Source: Gammaproteobacteria bacterium
GTDB taxonomy: Bacteria > Pseudomonadota > Gammaproteobacteria > SZUA-229
Direction of reading: 5' to 3'
Assembly: GCA_029881795.1 (NCBI GenBank)
Contig: JAOULX010000001.1
Span: 328,723-392,722, forward strand
DNA: 64,000 nt
How positions within the stretch are numbered: position 1 is the first letter of the stretch; the number at the start of each line of letters is the position of its first letter. Positions 20,819 to 29,650 of the stretch are shown here, piece after piece. A program made the position numbers and the translations under genes. Under the pieces are notes generated by a model. The model made no database searches, had not been told where the DNA came from, and saw only the letters and a list, made by a program, of their open reading frames with translations.

Positions 20819-20984
20819 CGCCATCCTAGCAGACTTGGTGATTAGCCTCGCGCAATTATTTCATCCTGTATATCCACTCGTTCCCTTGAGAGTCTCTGAC
20901 TATCCTTTGATTCCCTTTCCCTGAGACTCCGCTACTTCCTGGTACAAATGAGCTTCCTTGCAGACCTCGTTCTCCCTAGGTCTG
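20789..20984 (-). ncRNA. Candidate CsrB/RsmZ-type sRNA 1 (CsrA sponge)
   Basis: Seen: on the minus strand about 196 bases hold 12 GGA motifs, in CsrB-like contexts (CAGGATG, CAGGAAG, AAGGAAG, AGGGA, AAGGATA). The 5' end forms a 7-bp hairpin (CAGACCT/AGGTCTG, 20961-20984) with AGGGAG in its loop; a second stem GAGTCTC/GAGACTC encloses four GGA; the terminator loop is TGGAA. No reading frame of note crosses it on either strand. Known: this density and looped placement of GGA is the hallmark of CsrB/CsrC/RsmY/RsmZ RNAs that titrate CsrA/RsmA. Inferred: this is such an RNA, activated by a GacA-type regulator through the box at 21062-21079. Confidence 0.8.
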
Positions 20985-20989
20985 AGGAT

Positions 20990-20995
20990 ATTATG
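20990..20995 (-). promoter_or_regulatory. -10 element of sRNA 1
   Basis: CATAAT on the minus strand places a start near 20984, just at the 5' hairpin. A second CATAAT lies at 20999-21004. No consensus -35 is visible. Confidence 0.5.
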
Positions 20996-21061
20996 CCTAT
21001 TATGTTTTTGCGGTTCTATACGGAGATTCGGAATATGCTGTAGGAAGAACACCTTACGTGA

Positions 21062-21079
21062 TGTAGGAATTTTCTTACA
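21062..21079 (-). promoter_or_regulatory. GacA/LetA-like upstream box of sRNA 1
   Basis: The minus strand reads TGTAAG-N6-CCTACA, 11 of 12 fixed bases of the GacA upstream activating sequence TGTAAG-N6-CTTACA. It lies 66 bases from the -10, against 65 bases for the sister RNA. A weaker copy with an 8-base spacer is at 21039-21058. Confidence 0.7.
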
Positions 21080-21150
21080 TGAGGTGTTGAGAGCGAGTCT
21101 GCTTGAGTGTCTTCATTCTATTGCAGGTTATTATGGCTGGAACTATGGCA

Positions 21151-21156
21151 TATAAT
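21151..21156 (+). promoter_or_regulatory. Possible -10 element for pip
   Basis: A TATAAT lies 26 bases before the pip start, followed by a GGGGG ribosome-binding site. No clear -35 box; assignment is tentative. Confidence 0.35.
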
Positions 21157-21182
21157 CAATAGAAAATAATTCAGGGGGCGTT

Positions 21183-22136
21183 ATGCGTCATTATTTATAC
21201 CCGAAACTGCATGCCTATCGTTCGCAGTTCTTACAAGTGGATGAAGTGCACCGACTTTATATTGAGGAGTCGGGTAACCCGCAGGGGATTCCGGTTGTCT
21301 TTCTGCATGGCGGGCCGGGTGCAAGTTGTCAGCCAGTTCACCGGCGTTATTTTGATCCGAAAAAATACAGAATCATTCTATTTGATCAGAGAGGTTGTGG
21401 GCAGTCGCTACCCCATGCCAGTTTGCAACAAAATACCAGCCAGGATCTGGTGCAGGATATGGAGCGTATCAGAGCGGCACTGGAAGTTGATAAATGGGTC
21501 GTGTTTGGCGGCTCATGGGGTTCTACGCTGGGTCTGTTATATGCGCAGGCACATCCTACCCATGTCTTGGGGTTGGTGTTAAGGGGAATCTTTTTATGTC
21601 GCGATGAGGATGTCAGCTGGTTTTATCAGCAGGGTACCAGTGCCTTGTTTCCTGAATACTGGCAAGACTTTATCGCACCCATTGCCGAAGCGGAACGCGC
21701 TGATATGGTCGGGGCTTATTACCGGCGGCTGACAGGGGATGATGACGTGGCTAAAATGCGTGCAGCCGAAGCTTGGTCGGTGTGGGAAGGGCGCACCGCA
21801 AGTTTGCAAGTTAATGAGGAGCTGGTGGATTATTTTTCTGACCCTTATGTGGCGTTGAGTGTGGCTCGTATAGAGTCGCATTATTTCGTTAATCAGAGTT
21901 TTTTACAGCCTAATCAGATTCTTAATGCTGCGCATAAGCTAAAAGATATTCCCGGTTATATTGTGCACGGGCGTTATGATGTGATTTGCCCGGCGCAGCA
22001 AGCCTGGGCATTGCATCAGGCCTGGCCAGAGTCTGAGCTGCATATGATTGCGGATGCCGGCCACGCGGTGAGCGAGCCTGGGATTACCCAAAAGCTGGTC
22101 GAAATTACGGATCAGTTGGCGGAACGCTTGTCTTGA
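21183..22136 (+). CDS. pip: Proline iminopeptidase
   Basis: Alpha/beta hydrolase that releases N-terminal proline from peptides. The 317-residue product has [12 protein letters not shown] near 38-49 (oxyanion region), FDQRGCGQS near 67-75, the nucleophile S111 in [10 protein letters not shown], and the later Asp (HGRYDVICP) and His (DAGHAVSEP) of the triad. A strong GGGGG ribosome-binding site precedes the ATG. The dtd gene starts inside its stop codon. Confidence 0.95.
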   Translation: MRHYLYPKLHAYRSQFLQVDEVHRLYIEESGNPQGIPVVFLHGGPGASCQPVHRRYFDPKKYRIILFDQRGCGQSLPHASLQQNTSQDLVQDMERIRAALEVDKWVVFGGSWGSTLGLLYAQAHPTHVLGLVLRGIFLCRDEDVSWFYQQGTSALFPEYWQDFIAPIAEAERADMVGAYYRRLTGDDDVAKMRAAEAWSVWEGRTASLQVNEELVDYFSDPYVALSVARIESHYFVNQSFLQPNQILNAAHKLKDIPGYIVHGRYDVICPAQQAWALHQAWPESELHMIADAGHAVSEPGITQKLVEITDQLAERLS

Positions 22137-22579
22137 TCGCGTTAATTCAGAGAGTTAGTCAGGCCTCTGTGCTGGTTGAGAGCCGACAGATTGCCGCAAT
22201 CGGTAGCGGTTTGCTGGTGTTGTTCGGGGTCGAAAAAGGAGATACCGAAAACGAAGTGGAGCGGTTGCTTGAAAAGCTATTGAAATACCGCGTGTTCGCT
22301 GATACGGATCAAAAAATGAACCTGAGTTTGCTGGATACGGCGGGGGAATTACTGATGGTGCCGCAATTTACGCTGGCAGCCGATACGGCAAAAGGCCTGC
22401 GTCCGAGTTTTTCATCGGCAGCGGACCCGACAGAAGGGCGACGATTGTTTGAGCTGGCTGTAAAGCGGGCTAAAAAATCGGTGAAAACAGTCCAAAGCGG
22501 ACAGTTTGGCGCAGATATGCAGGTCTCGCTGATAAATGACGGGCCAGTGACATTTTGGTTGCAAGTCAGCGCCGTCTGA
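22133..22579 (+). CDS. dtd: D-aminoacyl-tRNA deacylase
   Basis: Hydrolyses D-amino acids wrongly attached to tRNA. The 148-residue protein has the chirality-checking motifs [15 protein letters not shown] near 66-83 and GPVTFWL near the C-terminus (the cross-subunit Gly-Pro motif). The start is TTG overlapping the pip stop (TTGA), giving the family N-terminus [14 protein letters not shown] 7-bp hairpin spans its stop codon (22570-22587) but has no T run. Confidence 0.94.
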   Translation: MIALIQRVSQASVLVESRQIAAIGSGLLVLFGVEKGDTENEVERLLEKLLKYRVFADTDQKMNLSLLDTAGELLMVPQFTLAADTAKGLRPSFSSAADPTEGRRLFELAVKRAKKSVKTVQSGQFGADMQVSLINDGPVTFWLQVSAV

Positions 22580-22719
22580 TGACGGCGTTGTCATAAACCG
22601 TAAATTTTATTAAAAACCTGTCTAAGTGGCGGAAAATCCGTGTTTTTTTACCGTAAAGTAATACAACCATTAGCCTATCCGTTGTATCCTATAGCTTTAA
22701 TTGGATCGGAGCTTACCGC

Positions 22720-23313
22720 ATGGCGGAACGCAAGGCTGAAATAAGCCGCGACACACTGGAAACTCAAATCAGTGTCAGTATTAATCTTGATGGCAGCGGA
22801 CAATCTAATTTTGAAACCGGTGTTGCGTTTCTGGACCATATGATGGATCAGATTGCCCGTCATGGCATGATCGATATGGATGTGCGCGCAATGGGTGATT
22901 TGCACATCGATGCGCACCACACCGTTGAAGATATTGGTATCACTCTGGGGCAGGCGTTTAATCAGGCGATGGGCGATAAAAAGGGAATCACACGCTACGG
23001 TCATTCGTATGTGCCATTGGATGAGGCATTGTCTCGCGTGGTGATAGATTTTTCCGGCCGTCCCGGTCTCGAATTTAATGTTGATTTTAAGCGCGCCAGT
23101 ATTGGTGAGTTTGATGTTGATTTATTTCATGAGTTTTTTCAGGGCTTCGTTAACCACGCTCATGCGACCGTGCATATTGATAATATTCGCGGCCGAAATG
23201 CGCACCATATTGCTGAAACCATTTTCAAAGCCTTTGGTCGTGCATTACGAATGGCGATAGAGCCAGATCCACGGATGCAAGGTATTTTACCGTCAACCAA
23301 AGGGGCCTTGTAG
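22720..23313 (+). CDS. hisB: Imidazoleglycerol-phosphate dehydratase
   Basis: Dehydrates imidazole glycerol phosphate in histidine synthesis. The 197-residue protein is the monofunctional form without the phosphatase domain of enteric HisB. Manganese-binding motifs are visible as [24 protein letters not shown] and [10 protein letters not shown], and the C-terminus is LPSTKGAL. It begins the hisBHAF-hisI-hisE-tatABC set; 140 bases upstream are free for a promoter. Confidence 0.97.
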   Translation: MAERKAEISRDTLETQISVSINLDGSGQSNFETGVAFLDHMMDQIARHGMIDMDVRAMGDLHIDAHHTVEDIGITLGQAFNQAMGDKKGITRYGHSYVPLDEALSRVVIDFSGRPGLEFNVDFKRASIGEFDVDLFHEFFQGFVNHAHATVHIDNIRGRNAHHIAETIFKAFGRALRMAIEPDPRMQGILPSTKGAL

Positions 23314-23319
23314 TTTCCG

Positions 23320-23967
23320 ATGTCACTGATTGCTGTTGTTGATTATGGTATGGGAAACCTGCGTTCGGTTTCCAAGGCGATAGAACACGTCGCTAAAAAT
23401 TCGGACCGGGTTATCGTGAGCTCAAATCCTGCAGATATTAATAATGCCGACCATGTTGTGTTTCCGGGTCAGGGAGCTGCGCGTGACTGTATGCATGAGT
23501 TACAGGCACGCAAGCTCGACGCTGTGGTCTTAAAGGCCGCTGCTGAAAAACCTTTTCTGGGTATTTGCATGGGTATGCAGATTTTACTGACGCATAGTGA
23601 AGAAAACCAGGGGGTTGAATGTCTCGATCTCTATCCGGGTAATGTTCGCCGCTTTAAAGATAATATGCACGATAGTGAAGATCTAAAATTAAAAGTTCCG
23701 CATATGGGCTGGAACCGGGTTCGCTGGACCCAAGAACACCGCTTGCTGGAAAATATCGCGCAGGATAGCCGTTTTTATTTTGTGCATAGTTATTTTGCTG
23801 AGCCATCCGATTCCTCACTGATTGCGGCGCGTTCTGATTACGGTATCGATTTTGCTTGTGCGCTGGCAAAAGATAATGTCATGGCTGTACAATTTCACCC
23901 GGAAAAAAGTGCAGCCGATGGCTTACAACTTTTAAAAAATTTCTGTCATTGGAATGGGCAGCCATAA
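23320..23967 (+). CDS. hisH: Imidazole glycerol phosphate synthase glutaminase subunit
   Basis: Supplies ammonia from glutamine to HisF. The 215-residue class I amidotransferase has VDYGMGNLRSV at 7-17, the nucleophile elbow FLGICMGMQILL near 80-91, and the His-Glu pair in QFHPEKSAADGLQLLKNF at the C-terminus. It follows hisB by 6 bases. Confidence 0.97.
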   Translation: MSLIAVVDYGMGNLRSVSKAIEHVAKNSDRVIVSSNPADINNADHVVFPGQGAARDCMHELQARKLDAVVLKAAAEKPFLGICMGMQILLTHSEENQGVECLDLYPGNVRRFKDNMHDSEDLKLKVPHMGWNRVRWTQEHRLLENIAQDSRFYFVHSYFAEPSDSSLIAARSDYGIDFACALAKDNVMAVQFHPEKSAADGLQLLKNFCHWNGQP

Positions 23968-23994
23968 ACGAATGGAAAGTAGACGAGGCAAATT

Positions 23995-24726
23995 ATGTTA
24001 TTAATTCCTGCAATTGATCTGAAAGACGGCAAATGTGTACGTTTGCGTCAGGGCGATATGGAAGATGAAACCATATTTTCAGAAGATCCTGTGGAGGTTG
24101 CGGCAAAATGGGTAGACGCTGGCGCACGCCGATTGCATTTGGTTGATTTAAATGGTGCTTTTGCTGGCGAGCCTAAAAACGCCGCCATTGTGCATGAAAT
24201 ATGTAAAGCATTTCCTGATTTACCGGTACAAATTGGCGGAGGTATTCGCAGTGAAGAAACGATCGAAACCTATCTTGATGCCGGTGTGCGATACGTGATT
24301 GTTGGTACCAAGGCTGTTCAGGAATCACATTTTGTACCTGAAATCTGTGCCGAGTTTCCAACCCATATCATTGTCGGTCTTGATGCAAAAGACGGCAAAG
24401 TAGCAACAGATGGCTGGTCAAAATTATCCAAGCACGATGTGATTGATATGGCCAAGCGCTTTGAAGAGGACGGTGTAGAGTCCATTATTTATACCGATAT
24501 TTCACGCGATGGCATGATGCAAGGTGTTAACGTCGAAGCCACCGTGAGACTGGCGCGGGCGATAAATATTCCGGTTATCGCATCCGGTGGTATCACTAAT
24601 ATGGATGATATTAAGGCACTTGCTGCGGTTGAAGATGAAGGGATTATGGGTGCGATTACCGGTCGTGCAATTTACGAGGGCACGCTGGATCTAAAAGAAG
24701 CTCAGAACTGGGTTGATAACCGTTAA
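23995..24726 (+). CDS. hisA: ProFAR isomerase
   Basis: TIM-barrel isomerase that converts ProFAR to PRFAR. The 243-residue protein has the catalytic Asp in [13 protein letters not shown] at the N-terminus, the phosphate-binding [13 protein letters not shown] near 76-88, and [12 protein letters not shown] near 166-177 with the second catalytic Asp. Its stop overlaps the hisF start (TAATG). Confidence 0.97.
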   Translation: MLLIPAIDLKDGKCVRLRQGDMEDETIFSEDPVEVAAKWVDAGARRLHLVDLNGAFAGEPKNAAIVHEICKAFPDLPVQIGGGIRSEETIETYLDAGVRYVIVGTKAVQESHFVPEICAEFPTHIIVGLDAKDGKVATDGWSKLSKHDVIDMAKRFEEDGVESIIYTDISRDGMMQGVNVEATVRLARAINIPVIASGGITNMDDIKALAAVEDEGIMGAITGRAIYEGTLDLKEAQNWVDNR

Positions 24727-25499
24727 TGTCACTTGCTAAACGAATTATTCCCTGTCTGGATGTGGCCAATGGCCGCGTCGTTAAAGGTGTGCAATTTGTC
24801 GATATCCGCGATGCCGGTGACCCGGTCGAAGTGGCTCGCCGCTATGATGCTGAAGGTGCCGATGAAATTACCTTTCTAGACATCACCGCCACATCCGATG
24901 ATCGCGATACCATTATTCATGTGGTTGAGCAGGTCGCTGAACAGGTTTTTATACCGTTGACAGTCGGCGGAGGTGTGCGCTCAGTGGATGATGTGCGTCG
25001 TTTACTGAATGCAGGTGCTGATAAAGTGGCGATTAATTCGGCCGCAATATTCAGGCCTGAATTTGTTAAAGAAGCTGCCGACAAAGTTGGTTCACAATGC
25101 ATTGTGGTGGCGATAGATGCAAAACGCGTCAGTGCTGAAGGTGAAGCCAATAAGTGGGAAATCTTTACTCATGGCGGTCGCAAACCAACCGGTATTGATG
25201 CGGTTGAATGGGCAATAAAAATGGTTGCGTTTGGTGCCGGTGAAATACTCTTAACCAGCATGGATCGAGACGGCACGAAAATTGGTTTTGATCTTGATTT
25301 AACACGCGCCATTACCGATGCGGTTAATGTGCCGGTGATAGCATCTGGTGGTGTGGGTAATCTTGACCATCTGGCTGAGGGCGTCATTAAAGGTCATGCC
25401 GATGCGGTTTTGGCTGCCAGTATTTTTCATTTTGCAGAATATTCTGTCGGCGAAGCCAAACAGCATATGGCTAGTTGCGGCATAGAAGTGCGGCTTTAA
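24726..25499 (+). CDS. hisF: Imidazole glycerol phosphate synthase cyclase subunit
   Basis: With HisH, turns PRFAR and ammonia into imidazole glycerol phosphate and AICAR. The 257-residue TIM barrel has [19 protein letters not shown] (catalytic Asp), [16 protein letters not shown] and [15 protein letters not shown] with the second catalytic Asp, and [11 protein letters not shown]. The start overlaps hisA and the stop overlaps hisI. Confidence 0.97.
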   Translation: MSLAKRIIPCLDVANGRVVKGVQFVDIRDAGDPVEVARRYDAEGADEITFLDITATSDDRDTIIHVVEQVAEQVFIPLTVGGGVRSVDDVRRLLNAGADKVAINSAAIFRPEFVKEAADKVGSQCIVVAIDAKRVSAEGEANKWEIFTHGGRKPTGIDAVEWAIKMVAFGAGEILLTSMDRDGTKIGFDLDLTRAITDAVNVPVIASGGVGNLDHLAEGVIKGHADAVLAASIFHFAEYSVGEAKQHMASCGIEVRL

Positions 25500-25894
25500 T
25501 GAATAATGATAAGACAGACTGGCTGAATCAGGTAAAATGGACAGCGGATGGCTTGGTGCCGGTTATTGCTCAGGATGAAAAAAGCGGCCGGATTCTCATG
25601 ATGGCATGGATGAGCCGGCAATCGCTGGCAATGACGGCAGAAAAAAATGAAGCGGTGTACTGGTCTCGTTCACGCAAGAAACTGTGGCACAAAGGCGAAA
25701 GCTCAGGCCACATACAGAAAGTAAAATCAATTCGTCTGGACTGCGATGCAGACGTGATTGTTTTACAGGTCGAACAGCTTGGCGGGATTGCCTGTCATAC
25801 TGGTCGTGAGAGCTGCTTTTATAGTGAGTTAAAAGACAATCAGTGGCAGGTTGTTGATGCTGTCATAAAAGACCCGAAGGAAATCTACCAATGA
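25499..25894 (+). CDS. hisI: Phosphoribosyl-AMP cyclohydrolase
   Basis: Opens the purine ring of PR-AMP in histidine synthesis. The 131-residue protein is the stand-alone HisI form, with [43 protein letters not shown] (metal-binding Cys and Asp) and [10 protein letters not shown]. An upstream start at 25475 lies inside hisF; the ATG at 25499, overlapping the hisF stop, is chosen. Confidence 0.95.
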   Translation: MNNDKTDWLNQVKWTADGLVPVIAQDEKSGRILMMAWMSRQSLAMTAEKNEAVYWSRSRKKLWHKGESSGHIQKVKSIRLDCDADVIVLQVEQLGGIACHTGRESCFYSELKDNQWQVVDAVIKDPKEIYQ

Positions 25895-26214
25895 GCAATG
25901 ATGTCCTGACGCGTCTTGAAGAAGTTCTGGAAGCACGTAAAGCTGCAGACCCGGATTCGTCTTATGTTGCCAGTCTTTATCATAAAGGACTGGATTCGAT
26001 TTTAAAAAAAATCGGTGAAGAAGCCACAGAAACAGTCATGGCTGCAAAAGACGGAGAGAAGGAAAAAATAATCTATGAAACCGCAGATCTGTGGTTTCAC
26101 TGCATGGTGTTGTTAAGCCAACAAAATATAAAAGCTGACGACGTATTAAAAGAACTTGATCGTCGTTTTGGTTTGTCGGGGTTAGAAGAAAAAGCATCCC
26201 GCAAATCTGATTAA
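25891..26214 (+). CDS. hisE: Phosphoribosyl-ATP pyrophosphatase
   Basis: Hydrolyses PR-ATP to PR-AMP. The 107-residue all-helical protein has [16 protein letters not shown] near 42-57 and [13 protein letters not shown], the MazG-like metal-binding motifs. It overlaps hisI by 4 bases (ATGA). HisI and HisE are separate here, unlike the fused enteric HisIE, and like Pseudomonas the pair leads into tatABC. Confidence 0.95.
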   Translation: MSNDVLTRLEEVLEARKAADPDSSYVASLYHKGLDSILKKIGEEATETVMAAKDGEKEKIIYETADLWFHCMVLLSQQNIKADDVLKELDRRFGLSGLEEKASRKSD

Positions 26215-26250
26215 GTAACCGATTTAAAAAATATATTTCTGGAGAGTAAA

Positions 26251-26481
26251 ATGGGTATTAGTATCTGGCAACTGGTGATTATTCTGGGCATTGTGATTTT
26301 GCTGTTTGGCACAAAAAAACTACGCAATGTCGGTGGTGACTTGGGTAATGCCATCAAGAGTTTTAAAAAAGCGGTTAAGTCAGGCGAAGAAGAAGCCAGC
26401 AATGAGCAGATTGTAAAAAAAGAAGATGGTCGTGTCATCGATGCTGAAGTCAGCAAAGAAAAAAACGAAAACAAATCTTAA
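26251..26481 (+). CDS. tatA: Twin-arginine translocase subunit TatA
   Basis: Forms the protein-conducting channel for folded proteins. The 76-residue protein has one N-terminal transmembrane helix ([16 protein letters not shown]), the FGTKKLRN hinge, an amphipathic helix ([15 protein letters not shown]) and a charged tail. GGAGAG ribosome-binding site upstream. Confidence 0.95.
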   Translation: MGISIWQLVIILGIVILLFGTKKLRNVGGDLGNAIKSFKKAVKSGEEEASNEQIVKKEDGRVIDAEVSKEKNENKS

Positions 26482-26528
26482 TGCAATTATAAAAATCTGA
26501 ACGACTTTACTTAACGGGCAGTTAATAC

Positions 26529-27053
26529 ATGTTTGATATTGGTTTCTGGGAAATCATGCTGATTTCCATTCTCGCAATGGTTGTGATCGGCCCTGAGCGA
26601 CTGCCCGGTGTTGCGCGTACTGCTGGACACTGGTTTGGTAAGGCTCGTCGTTTTGTAGAAGGTGTTAAAAGTGATGTTGAAAGCGAGTTTGACACCACCG
26701 AGTTAAAACGCCTTTTACATAACCAGGAAGTTCAGCTCAAAGAATTACAAAGTAAAGTTAACAGCGAAGCCGGCGATATCCGCAGTGGCTTTTCATACAA
26801 TCTCGATGATGAGAAAGCCGCTAGTGATAACGATCAGACTGATGATTATCTTGAGTTTATGGATGAAGACGAGGAAAAGGATCACGAGCAAATAGCGGCT
26901 GAAAAGGCAGAAAAAGCCCGGCAGAATTCGCAACAAAAAGTGGCCGATAAAGCTCAGCTATCTGAGAAACCGGATGCGCACAGTGAACAAACAACGAATG
27001 ATGACAAACTAATGGTCACCGACACAGACAAGCAACCCAGACATGACGGATAA
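26529..27053 (+). CDS. tatB: Twin-arginine translocase subunit TatB
   Basis: With TatC forms the receptor for twin-arginine signal peptides. The 174-residue protein starts MFDIGFWEIMLISILAMVV, followed by the IGPERLPGVAR hinge and a long amphipathic helix. The acidic C-terminal tail (about 100-174) is poorly conserved as usual. It overlaps tatC by 11 bases. Confidence 0.95.
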   Translation: MFDIGFWEIMLISILAMVVIGPERLPGVARTAGHWFGKARRFVEGVKSDVESEFDTTELKRLLHNQEVQLKELQSKVNSEAGDIRSGFSYNLDDEKAASDNDQTDDYLEFMDEDEEKDHEQIAAEKAEKARQNSQQKVADKAQLSEKPDAHSEQTTNDDKLMVTDTDKQPRHDG

Positions 27054-27927
27054 CAGCATTTCCCCCGACGCAAATCAACAGGAAGAAAAAGGCTTTATGT
27101 CGCATTTGCTGGAGTTACGTGATCGCATGATGCGTATGACACTGGCCGTACTGATCTTATTTCTGGCATTGTTTAGTTTTTCAGAAGAAATTTTTACCTT
27201 TGTCGCGCAGCCTCTTATTTCCTTAATGCCAGAAGGCACGTCAATGATCGCAACCGGCGTGGCAGCGCCTTTTTTGGTGCCGTTCAAACTGGTATTAATG
27301 GTCTCTGTGTTTCTGGCAGTGCCGTATTTGCTGTATGAAATATGGGCATTTGTGGCCCCTGGTCTGTATAAAAATGAAAAATCACTGGCAGCACCGATCC
27401 TGGTATCCAGTATTGTTTTGTTTTACTGCGGCGTTGCCTTTGCGTACTATGTTTTATTCCCGCTACTGTTCGGGTTCTTAATTGCAATTTCGCCGCAAGG
27501 CGTGGTTATGATGACCGATATCGGTCAGTATCTGGATTTTATACTGGCTATATTTTTTGCTTTCGGTATTGCTTTTGAAGTGCCGATCGCGGTTTTTCTG
27601 CTAATTATGATCGGTGCTACCACGCCGGATGCGCTGGCAGAAAAAAGACCTTATATCGTTGTCGGTGCATTTGTTATTGGTATGCTATTAACACCACCCG
27701 ATATAATTTCTCAGACCATTCTGGCGCTGCCGATGTTGTTTTTGTTTGAGGCAGGCTTGCTGATTTCACGCATCGTACTGAAACGTCGTGCCGAGCAGGC
27801 AGATGACGACGATGACTATCATGAAATGTCAGACGATGAAATGGAATCGGAACTTGACCGGCTTGATGCAGAAGAGAATGAGATTGTGTTTGACGGCCAA
27901 GAGTCCGATGAAAAAACTGATAAATAG
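27043..27927 (+). CDS. tatC: Twin-arginine translocase subunit TatC
   Basis: Six-helix membrane subunit that binds the twin-arginine motif. The 294-residue protein has FMSHLLELRDRMMR at 18-31, the family block LYEIWAFVAPGLYKNEK near 97-113, and AFGIAFEVPIAVFLL near 178-192. A cytoplasmic tail of about 45 residues, very rich in Asp and Glu, extends past the sixth helix and is longer than in E. coli TatC. Confidence 0.95.
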   Translation: MTDNSISPDANQQEEKGFMSHLLELRDRMMRMTLAVLILFLALFSFSEEIFTFVAQPLISLMPEGTSMIATGVAAPFLVPFKLVLMVSVFLAVPYLLYEIWAFVAPGLYKNEKSLAAPILVSSIVLFYCGVAFAYYVLFPLLFGFLIAISPQGVVMMTDIGQYLDFILAIFFAFGIAFEVPIAVFLLIMIGATTPDALAEKRPYIVVGAFVIGMLLTPPDIISQTILALPMLFLFEAGLLISRIVLKRRAEQADDDDDYHEMSDDEMESELDRLDAEENEIVFDGQESDEKTDK

Positions 27928-28013
27928 CATACAGGCATGTTATTGTAGTGGTCAGACAGATGCATCTTGATGACTCATAGTGTTAAACAGACTGCTGGTA
28001 TCAATCTAATCTG

Positions 28014-29147
28014 ATGAATACGGAAATTGATAGACTAAAGGCTGAAAATAAAAACCTCCAGCATCAGATGAATAATTTGATGCGCAATGCCCGCCTTAAC
28101 GAAGAAAAACTGCAGCGATTTTCTGAAATGGAGCTGCTGTTAATCAGTACGCACTCACTGCGTGATTTACTGCAAATTGTTATTAATAACTACCGTAATG
28201 CATTTGACCTTAATGCGGTTACGCTGATCCTGATTGATCCCGAATATGAATTGCTACGATTTCTTGATGAAACGGGATTACAGGCCGATCAGTTACCAGA
28301 GTTAAAACTGGTGGCCGATCCGGCTGATGTCGAAAAATGGTTTGATCTGCAACTTTCACCACGATTAATGGCCTATCAGCAAGAGCATCAAGTACTGTTT
28401 GCCGGTTCACAGGCGGTATTACAGTCAGTCGCGCTTATACCGCTGATTCGTCAAGGCAAGCTGATCGGAAGTCTTAATCTGGGTAGCAACCGGCATGAAC
28501 GGTTCCAGCAGTCTAATAGTACCGATTTTTTACAGCGGCTGGCTGCAATCGTATCGATTTGTATCGAAAATGCGCTCAATGTTACTAAACTTGAGCGCAT
28601 TGGCATGACTGATCCGTTAACGGCTGTGTATAACCGTCGATTCTTTGAGCGACGACTGATCGAAGTGGTTTCGAGTTCGGTGCGCTATAGCTATGAACTC
28701 AGTTGTATGTTTCTCGATGTTGATCACTTTAAACGGGTTAATGATAATCTCGGGCATCAGGTCGGCGATCTGGTGTTGCGAGAAGTGGCTGCTATTATCG
28801 ATCAGCATCTGCGTGGCAGTGATATGGTGGCGCGTTATGGGGGTGAAGAGTTTGTTGTGTTATTGCCTCAAACCCCGGCTAATGATGCGCGGATGGTAGC
28901 TGAGCGCATAAGAGAAAGTTTGGCCATGCACCAGTTTAATCTGGCTGAAGGAAAAACATTACAGGTCAATATCTCAATCGGTGTTGCTGGTATGGAATTA
29001 AGCAAAATGGGTGGTGAGGTGATTGATTTGGGGCGAGAGCTGGTAAAAAGAGCTGATCTGGCTTTGCTTGAGGCCAAGAGTACCGGCCGTAATAAAGTGG
29101 TAATGGCTGAGGTATTTGTCGAAAAAACAGAGCTGGAAACCAGCTGA
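28014..29147 (+). CDS. Diguanylate cyclase with DUF484/GAF sensor
   Basis: Makes cyclic di-GMP from GTP. The 377-residue soluble protein has an N-terminal coiled coil (about 1-40), a DUF484/GAF-like domain (about 40-190) and a GGDEF domain. The active site is RYGGEEF with GGEEF at 276-280, and the product-inhibition I-site RGSD is at 267-270, exactly five residues ahead, so the enzyme should be active and feedback-regulated. LDVDHFKRVNDNLGH precedes it. It is 87 bases after tatC and appears to be the end of the transcript. Confidence 0.9.
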   Translation: MNTEIDRLKAENKNLQHQMNNLMRNARLNEEKLQRFSEMELLLISTHSLRDLLQIVINNYRNAFDLNAVTLILIDPEYELLRFLDETGLQADQLPELKLVADPADVEKWFDLQLSPRLMAYQQEHQVLFAGSQAVLQSVALIPLIRQGKLIGSLNLGSNRHERFQQSNSTDFLQRLAAIVSICIENALNVTKLERIGMTDPLTAVYNRRFFERRLIEVVSSSVRYSYELSCMFLDVDHFKRVNDNLGHQVGDLVLREVAAIIDQHLRGSDMVARYGGEEFVVLLPQTPANDARMVAERIRESLAMHQFNLAEGKTLQVNISIGVAGMELSKMGGEVIDLGRELVKRADLALLEAKSTGRNKVVMAEVFVEKTELETS

Positions 29148-29650
29148 AGAAAATATCGCTAATAAAATTAAAAATAAAAAAAGCAAAAAAAAGGCCATTA
29201 GTAAACTAATGGCCTTACAAGAGGATATTTACATATAACAATGACTTCATTAAACGAAAAGTCTTATGAAGACATAAAGCGATCAGTGTTTGAGCAATGA
29301 CGCTTAGGGGGTATTAGAATCCTTCTTGGGTAAGAATAATACTGGGTTAACGGCGTAACCAATTAGGGGTTTACCCTAGTGGTCATGGTGAAGGCCTTTA
29401 ATAATACATATTTTAGTCTTTTTTATTTTTAATCGCGTCAGTATTCGGCGAATAAAACAGCCGATTTTAATGATCAATCGTAGAACGGATCAGCGCTTTT
29501 AGCGCCACAGGGCTTCATTTTGTCAATAATGAGACCTGTTTACAATTTACCCATGAATTTTATGCTATCTTTATAAGCTGAATACTAATAATAACGCATT
29601 GTAGCGATGCCGATTCGCTGGTTGTTAGCGGCATCCGTTGGGAAAGAAGA
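29148..29650. other. Intergenic region of about 500 bases
   Basis: No gene is seen. It holds a minus-oriented terminator (29182-29216), a group of short C4-5/G4-5 repeats (TTAGGGGGTATTAG near 29307; TTAGGGGTTTACCCTA near 29365), and a 7-bp inverted repeat at 29606-29635 just ahead of the protease start that could form a leader hairpin. Confidence 0.5.
29182..29216 (-). terminator. Minus-oriented Rho-independent terminator
   Basis: A perfect 11-bp stem (29191-29201 with 29206-29216) and TAAA-type loop, followed by eight T on the minus strand and none on the plus strand. No minus-strand gene lies immediately to its right. Confidence 0.75.

Noticed and set aside
20958..21155. 65-residue plus-strand frame opposite sRNA 1
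   Set aside because: No ribosome-binding site and no recognisable content; the stretch is better explained by the minus-strand RNA and its promoter.
22631..22651. Small hairpin with T run after dtd
   Set aside because: The stem is only 4 bp; too weak to call as a terminator.
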